In this document: positions 59,415-64,000 of the stretch, piece after piece
Numbering within the stretch: position 1 is the first letter of the stretch
Layout: each line of letters starts with the position of its first letter
Position numbers and translations under genes: made by a program
The notes under the pieces: generated by a model
Database searches by the model: none
Seen by the model: only the letters and a program-made list of their open reading frames with translations
Told to the model about the DNA's origin: nothing
From: DASSFG01 sp035550375
Lineage (GTDB): Bacteria > Planctomycetota > Planctomycetia > Pirellulales > JAICIG01
Direction of reading: 5' to 3'
Assembly: GCA_035550375.1 (NCBI GenBank)
Contig: DASZPH010000116.1
Span: 1 to 64,000, forward strand
Length of the DNA: 64,000 bases

Positions 59415-61187
59415 TCAGTGGCCACCGACGCGAGGCGACCGTAGACCCGCTGACCGCATGCGCCGCTCGACGATCTGGCCGTCGGCGAGCACCAGCACCT
59501 GATCGGCGTCTCGGATGGTGCTCAGGCGATGGGCGACGACGAAGCTGGTGCGGCCTTGCAGGAGGGCCGCCAGCGCCGCCTGCACGCGGGCCTCGGTGAC
59601 CGTGTCGACGCTGCTCGTCGCCTCGTCGAGGATGAGAATCCGCGGATCGGCAAGCATGGCGCGGGCAAAGCAGACAAGTTGCCGCTGGCCCAGCGAGAGG
59701 CTCGTGCCACGTTCGCCCACTTGCGTCTCGAGCCCGTAAGGGAGAGCCTCGAGCAGGTCCAGACAATCGAGCGTACGAACGGCCGAAAGCACGTCTTCGT
59801 CGCTCGCCTGCGGCTTTCCCAAACGGATGTTGTCGAGCACCGTGCCACTGAAAAGGAAGTTTTGCTGCAGCACAATGCCGATCTGGCGTCGCAGCGACTG
59901 GCTGGTCGTGTGCGCAATGTCCTGGCCATCGATCAGGATGCGACCGGAGGTGGGCTGGTAAAACCTGGCGATCAGGTTGGTGATCGAGGTCTTGCCGCTG
60001 CCGGTGTGCCCCACCAGGGCGACCGTTTCTCCCGGGTTGACCGTGAAGTTGATGCCGCGCAGCACCAGCCGCCTGGGATCGTAACCGAACGAGACCTGCT
60101 GAAACTCGACACGCCCCGCGATGTCGGGCAAGGCGACGGCATCGTCCGCGTCGTGCCAATCGGGCCCGGTGTCGAGCAGCCGGAAGACGCGCTCGGCGCC
60201 GGCCATCGCCGTAAGCGCCTGGTTGTACTGGTTGCCCAAGACGGTGATGGGCGAAAAGAATAGGGCGGCCATAAACAAGAAACCGACAAGATCGCCCACC
60301 TCCGCGCCGCCGCCCACAAGCACCCGGTAACCGCCCACCAGCAGAAGGGCCGCATAGCAAAGCTGGCTGTTGAGATCCAAGAGGGGCAGAAAAACGCTCT
60401 GGGCCCGTGTGACCGCCATGTTGTACTGCGAATGGTCGGCCACCAGTTCGCCGAACACTTGAGCGTTCGCCTCTTGCCTCACGAAACCTTGGGTCACGCG
60501 AATGCCGTTGACCGATTCGGCCAGGGTGGCGGTCACCCGGCTGAACGATTCCTGCACGGCCCGGAGCGACTCGCTGAGGGCACGGTGGAAATAGCGGTTG
60601 ATGGCCCACAAGAGCGGCGCCAACCCCAGCACGACCAGGAAGAGAGTCGCGTCGTACCAGAGCATAAACGCGGCCGCCACAAGCATCTGGCCAACCTGCA
60701 CGATGCTGACGAACAGCACCTCCTGCACGCCCACCCGCACGTTCTCCACGTCGGACGTCATGCGGCTGATGATCCGGCCCAGTCGCGTCGCGTTGAAGAA
60801 GCTCATCGGCAGCCGCACGAGGTGTGCGAACAGATCGCGCCGCAAGTCGTGTACGACCGCCTCCCCCAGCTCCAGAGCAAGCCGCTGACGGAAGTGCATC
60901 ACCAATTGCGTAAAAACGACAAGCGCCGCAAAAGCCAGCGTCCCCCAGACAACGCCCGTGGCGTCGCCTCGCGCTGCCGGCCCGGTGATGACCGCGGCCG
61001 TCAACCAGGTCAGAGCGGGGAGCTGCAACGAGCGGACGAATACCAGAAACAAGAGCCAATTGCGCTTGCCGCGGTACGGTCCCGTATAGAGGAGCAGCCG
61101 GGAGATCAACCGCATCTCCAGCGGATGACGATCCGCCTCACGCTCGTCGGGTCGCCGAATGATCAGCGTAGCAGCGACGCTTGCCAT
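59415..61187 (-). CDS. ABC exporter subunit with degenerate signature motif
   Basis: The protein is 590 aa with an N-terminal six-helix membrane domain and a C-terminal ATPase. Walker A is GHTGSGKTS, the signature is SLSLGQRQ (Leu for the second Gly of LSGGQ), Walker B is ILILDEATSSVD with the catalytic Glu, and the His-loop is VAHRLSTI. It pairs with the upstream 633-aa subunit: the stop of that gene and this ATG overlap by one base (TGATG). The composite ATP site made by this signature and the partner's Walker A/B would be non-catalytic, as in heterodimeric exporters such as BmrCD or TM287/288. The substrate is unknown. Confidence 0.95.
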   Translation of the reverse strand: MASVAATLIIRRPDEREADRHPLEMRLISRLLLYTGPYRGKRNWLLFLVFVRSLQLPALTWLTAAVITGPAARGDATGVVWGTLAFAALVVFTQLVMHFRQRLALELGEAVVHDLRRDLFAHLVRLPMSFFNATRLGRIISRMTSDVENVRVGVQEVLFVSIVQVGQMLVAAAFMLWYDATLFLVVLGLAPLLWAINRYFHRALSESLRAVQESFSRVTATLAESVNGIRVTQGFVRQEANAQVFGELVADHSQYNMAVTRAQSVFLPLLDLNSQLCYAALLLVGGYRVLVGGGAEVGDLVGFLFMAALFFSPITVLGNQYNQALTAMAGAERVFRLLDTGPDWHDADDAVALPDIAGRVEFQQVSFGYDPRRLVLRGINFTVNPGETVALVGHTGSGKTSITNLIARFYQPTSGRILIDGQDIAHTTSQSLRRQIGIVLQQNFLFSGTVLDNIRLGKPQASDEDVLSAVRTLDCLDLLEALPYGLETQVGERGTSLSLGQRQLVCFARAMLADPRILILDEATSSVDTVTEARVQAALAALLQGRTSFVVAHRLSTIRDADQVLVLADGQIVERRMRSAGLRSPRVGGH

Positions 61188-63088
61188 CAGGCGACCTCCT
61201 GCCGGAAGACGGTGACCGGCTCTTCTTGCCGGAAAAGTGGAGACTCCTCTCCCTCTTCCATCTGCAACCGCGCCGCGCGGTAGTAAGGGCCGGGCCGGCG
61301 AAGCAATTCCTCGTGCGTTCCCGTCTGCACGATGCGTCCGGCGTCGAGGACCACGATCACGTCAGCCCGCCTGAGCGTGCTCAATCGATGGGCGGTGATC
61401 AGCGTGGTGCGGCCCCGCATGGCCTGCTCGATCGCCGCCAGGATATCGGCTTCGGTATCGCGGTCGACGGCCGACGTGGCGTCGTCGAGAATCAGGATGG
61501 ACGGATCGAGCAACAAGGCCCGGGCCAGCGCCAGCCGCTGCCGCTGACCGCCGGAGAGGTTCGAACCGTGCTCGCCGACCACCGTCTGGTATCCCTGCGA
61601 CAGCGACTCGATGACCTCGTGCGCCGAGGCGAGTTTCGCGGCACGCTCGATTTGCGCCTTCGTCGCTTCCGGGTGTCCGAATGCGATGTTGGCCGCAACG
61701 GTGTTGCTGAACAGAAACGTCTCTTGAAACACGATGCCGATAGTACGGCGCAGATCATTGAGATCGACATTTCGCGCGTCGTGCCCGTCGAGGAGCACCC
61801 TCCCCGCGGTAGGGTCGTAGAATCGCGGCACCAGGCTCAGAAGCGTGCTCTTTCCCGAGCCAGTAGCGCCGACGATCGCCACGACCTGTCCCGGCTCAAT
61901 CGTTAGGTCGATCTGGCTGAGAACCTTTTCTTCGCCTGCGTAGGCGAATGAGACCCCCTCGAACGCGAGACGGCCGCCTGTTTTCGGCAGGCGCACCGCG
62001 CCGGTGCGGCTCCGGATCTCAATCGGCGCGTCGAGGATCTCAAAGACCCGCTGTGCGCCGGTCAAGCTTGCCTGAATGCTGTTGGTGATATTCGTGATCT
62101 GACCGACCTGGTTGGCAAACTGCTGCAGCAGGTTGGCAAAAACGAACAGTCCTTCGCCCAGCGGTAGACGACCCTCGATGACCAGCCAGCCGCCGTAACC
62201 CAACAGCACGATCATGTTGACCTGCGTCAGCAGGCCCATCAGCGGCTGGAACAGGCTGATTCGCCAGAAGATGGTTTCTTTTTGCGTTTCGATGGCACGG
62301 TTGGCCGCGGCGAAACGGGCGATCTGCTCCTCCTCGCGGGCGAAGCCCTTGATCACCTGAATCCCCTGCACCGTCTCCGAGAGGTTCAGCACCAGGTCGT
62401 CGGTCAGTTCGCTCGAGCGCTGGTAAGCGGGGCGCACGCACCGCGAGAAGACAACGGCGGCGATCCACAGAAGAGGGGTGGTAGCCAGCGCCGCCAGCGT
62501 GAGGCCCACGTGCAGCCGGAGCATGTAGTACAGGTAGACGGCCAGGCAGAGGAGCACCGACAAGGTTTGCACCACGACGCCGTCAACGAACATCCGCACC
62601 GACTGCACGTCGCCGGCAACCCGATTGATGATCGATCCGGTGCGATTGGCATCGAAGAAGCGGAAGCTTAGCCGTTGCAGTTTGTCGTACACTTGCGACC
62701 GCAGGTCGACCACCACGTCTTGGACGAGTCTTCCCGCCGACATTGAGGCCGCGTACCGCAGCAAGGCGTGGATGGCGGACAACGCCAGCATGGCGGCCGC
62801 CAAGGCGACGATGGATGCAATCGGGCTGAACGCGGATAGCGTCTCTAGGCCCGGCGGCCAGTGCGGTGCGACGCTCGTGGGGTCGACCGAGTGGCGCAGC
62901 ACGTCGATTCCCAGGCCCGTCAGACCGAGGGTGGCCAGCGAGAGCGCTACGAGCACGGCCTGCTGGAGGAACACCAGCATCGAGCGCCGCCGATACCGCC
63001 AGGCCAAACCGAGCAGCCGGCGAATGAGTTGCCAGTTCGTATAGGGCACGAGAAGAGCGCGAGAGGTCAGTGCTGTATCTTGGCCCAA
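61187..63088 (-). CDS. ABC exporter subunit with Asp in place of the catalytic Glu
   Basis: The protein is 633 aa with the same type-1 exporter layout. Walker A is GATGSGKST, the signature LSGGQRQ is canonical, Walker B is ILILDDATSAVD, with Asp replacing the catalytic Glu, and the His-loop is ITAHRLSTL. The substitution matches the degenerate signature of the partner subunit (59415-61187), so both changes fall on one composite site. The other site, with the canonical Glu and LSGGQ, is intact. This fits a heterodimer. Its first 22 bases overlap the end of the cytochrome gene. Confidence 0.95.
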   Translation of the reverse strand: MGQDTALTSRALLVPYTNWQLIRRLLGLAWRYRRRSMLVFLQQAVLVALSLATLGLTGLGIDVLRHSVDPTSVAPHWPPGLETLSAFSPIASIVALAAAMLALSAIHALLRYAASMSAGRLVQDVVVDLRSQVYDKLQRLSFRFFDANRTGSIINRVAGDVQSVRMFVDGVVVQTLSVLLCLAVYLYYMLRLHVGLTLAALATTPLLWIAAVVFSRCVRPAYQRSSELTDDLVLNLSETVQGIQVIKGFAREEEQIARFAAANRAIETQKETIFWRISLFQPLMGLLTQVNMIVLLGYGGWLVIEGRLPLGEGLFVFANLLQQFANQVGQITNITNSIQASLTGAQRVFEILDAPIEIRSRTGAVRLPKTGGRLAFEGVSFAYAGEEKVLSQIDLTIEPGQVVAIVGATGSGKSTLLSLVPRFYDPTAGRVLLDGHDARNVDLNDLRRTIGIVFQETFLFSNTVAANIAFGHPEATKAQIERAAKLASAHEVIESLSQGYQTVVGEHGSNLSGGQRQRLALARALLLDPSILILDDATSAVDRDTEADILAAIEQAMRGRTTLITAHRLSTLRRADVIVVLDAGRIVQTGTHEELLRRPGPYYRAARLQMEEGEESPLFRQEEPVTVFRQEVA

Positions 63089-64000
63089 TACTTGTCGAAG
63101 TCGAATTTGGGGCTGTTATCGAGGTCGTGGCAGCGCATGCACGATTCGCGCTGTGACTCTTTCGTCGCTCCGGTCCCCGTGCGCGCGATCGCTTCGCGCA
63201 GCCGTCGCTGCAGCGTCTTGTCGCTCCCTTTCTCCGCGGCCGTATGTTCGGCTCCTGGACCGTGGCAATTCTCGCAGCCGCTGCCGTTGAGCATGGGCGT
63301 CTCTTTGATGCTGGCGTAGCCGCTCACATAAGGGAAAAACTCCTGCGGATTCCAGCCGGTCGCATGGCAACTGATGCACTCGGGGTCGAATTGACGCGGC
63401 GGCTTCACGTGAGTCAGAGTTTCGGTGGCATGAGCGTGCGGCGTTGCCTTCCAGACGGCGTACTCATCCCTGTGACAATCTGCGCAGGCCTTAGAGCCGA
63501 CGAATTTGCCTTGAGCATGCGGCGCCGGGCGAAGCCCCAGCCCCTGCCAACTTAACTGCTCGAGCTCGTCCTGGTAACCGACCACCAATTCGTCAATCTC
63601 CGCGGCGTCAGCAAAACGGTGGTCGAGCGGCACGCGCTGAAAGCGAACCGGCTTGTCTTCGTAGATGCCCAGCGTGATGGCATACATTCCCTTGTGGCCA
63701 ACCTCGATGAGCGTCGTCTTTGTGCCTGGGATTTTTTTCAACTCGTGCGGCGGCTCGTCGGCGCCATGCGCCATGACGGCAATGTCGAAAAGAGGATACG
63801 CCTTGGCTAACTCGGTGGTTTCCTCCAGCGTGGCGTGAGCGAGCAACACGTAGTGGTCGCACTTTTTCTCGGCGAGCTTCGGCACCACCTCCTTCAGGGC
63901 GGCCTTGGCAGGCATGAGGGCAATGTCATCGTTCGTGATCTGCTTCTGAAAGCGGTCGCCCAGCACAGACGTGACGCCAATTTTCATCCCCCCTGCCTCG
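63067..64000 (-). CDS. Multiheme c-type cytochrome with a 5'-nucleotidase-like domain, partial (5' end beyond window)
   Basis: The visible part is about 311 aa. The frame is open through the right edge: the codons before the first ATG in the window (63987) read EAGG and join GMKIGVTSVLG smoothly, so the real start is outside. The first 150 residues match the end of a calcineurin/UshA-like domain (YVLLAHATLEETTELA, FDIAVMAHGADEPP, TLIEVGHKGMYAITL). The rest carries four heme motifs: CADCH, CISCH, CENCH and CMRCH. Such fusions occur in planctomycetes and related phyla as exported proteins. The enzymatic role is uncertain. It leads the ABC exporter operon. Confidence 0.85.
   Translation of the reverse strand, partial: EAGGMKIGVTSVLGDRFQKQITNDDIALMPAKAALKEVVPKLAEKKCDHYVLLAHATLEETTELAKAYPLFDIAVMAHGADEPPHELKKIPGTKTTLIEVGHKGMYAITLGIYEDKPVRFQRVPLDHRFADAAEIDELVVGYQDELEQLSWQGLGLRPAPHAQGKFVGSKACADCHRDEYAVWKATPHAHATETLTHVKPPRQFDPECISCHATGWNPQEFFPYVSGYASIKETPMLNGSGCENCHGPGAEHTAAEKGSDKTLQRRLREAIARTGTGATKESQRESCMRCHDLDNSPKFDFDKYWAKIQH

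Noticed and set aside
1..64000. Mobile elements, phage genes, tRNA genes and rRNA
   Set aside because: None of the usual signs (transposase or integrase domains, terminal repeats with target duplications, TPsiC-loop cloverleafs, rRNA blocks) was seen by reading the sequence. A dedicated search tool could still find a divergent one.

Overview
The window looks like a chromosomal piece of a planctomycete, most likely of the Pirellula type. The grounds are high GC, Tat-exported Gfo/Idh/MocA oxidoreductases beside sugar isomerase-like TIM barrels, a PEP-CTERM protein, a Ser/Thr kinase with FHA partners, a eukaryote-like UDP-sugar pyrophosphorylase, and a giant secreted protein with an N-terminal LEPR-XLL-like motif. 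No rRNA, tRNA, insertion sequence, phage gene or CRISPR array was seen.

Layout. 0-7.6 kb: accessory sugar metabolism (two Gfo/Idh/MocA oxidoreductases, a TIM-barrel isomerase, an MFS carrier paired with a DksA-type zinc-finger protein whose leader holds its own terminator) and a small glycosyltransferase. 7.7-10.8 kb: a plus-strand run with hisI, a secreted lectin-like protein, a RidA protein and a membrane-anchored beta-helix-like protein. 11.4-12.9 kb: a tandem rhodanese and SufE, likely one sulfur-transfer operon. 12.9-25.6 kb: twelve consecutive minus-strand genes (glcF, membrane glycosyltransferase, MBL hydrolase, UAP-like pyrophosphorylase, manC, GT4, rsmH, acidic protein, purine nucleoside phosphorylase, alpha/beta hydrolase, NAD kinase, secreted unknown), often overlapping or separated by a few bases. 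25.7-28.3 kb: TIM-barrel protein, KOW-like small protein, PEP-CTERM protein.

28.3-51.7 kb is a single gene of about 7,800 codons. In protein order it holds the LEPR-XLL-like motif, a beta-solenoid region, about 27 beta-helix repeats interrupted by a LamG domain, PKD-like domains, about 45 RTX-like 19-residue repeats, a metzincin-type protease motif (HELGHQSGLRH), a PPC-like domain, Ig/filamin-like domains and a planctomycete-type C-terminal domain. A 14-bp perfect palindrome overlaps its likely ribosome binding site.

51.9-58 kb, directly upstream, is a phosphothreonine signalling group: an FHA/coiled-coil/membrane protein, an FHA-LuxR HTH regulator and a Ser/Thr kinase ending in FHA, then a lipoprotein version of the flagellar rod protein FlgG and an M24 peptidase. 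I infer that this group may control or build the cell-surface material made by the giant gene. That link is by position only. 59.4-64 kb: an apparently heterodimeric ABC exporter with one matched degenerate ATP site, translationally coupled to a multiheme cytochrome/5'-nucleotidase-like protein that runs off the right edge.
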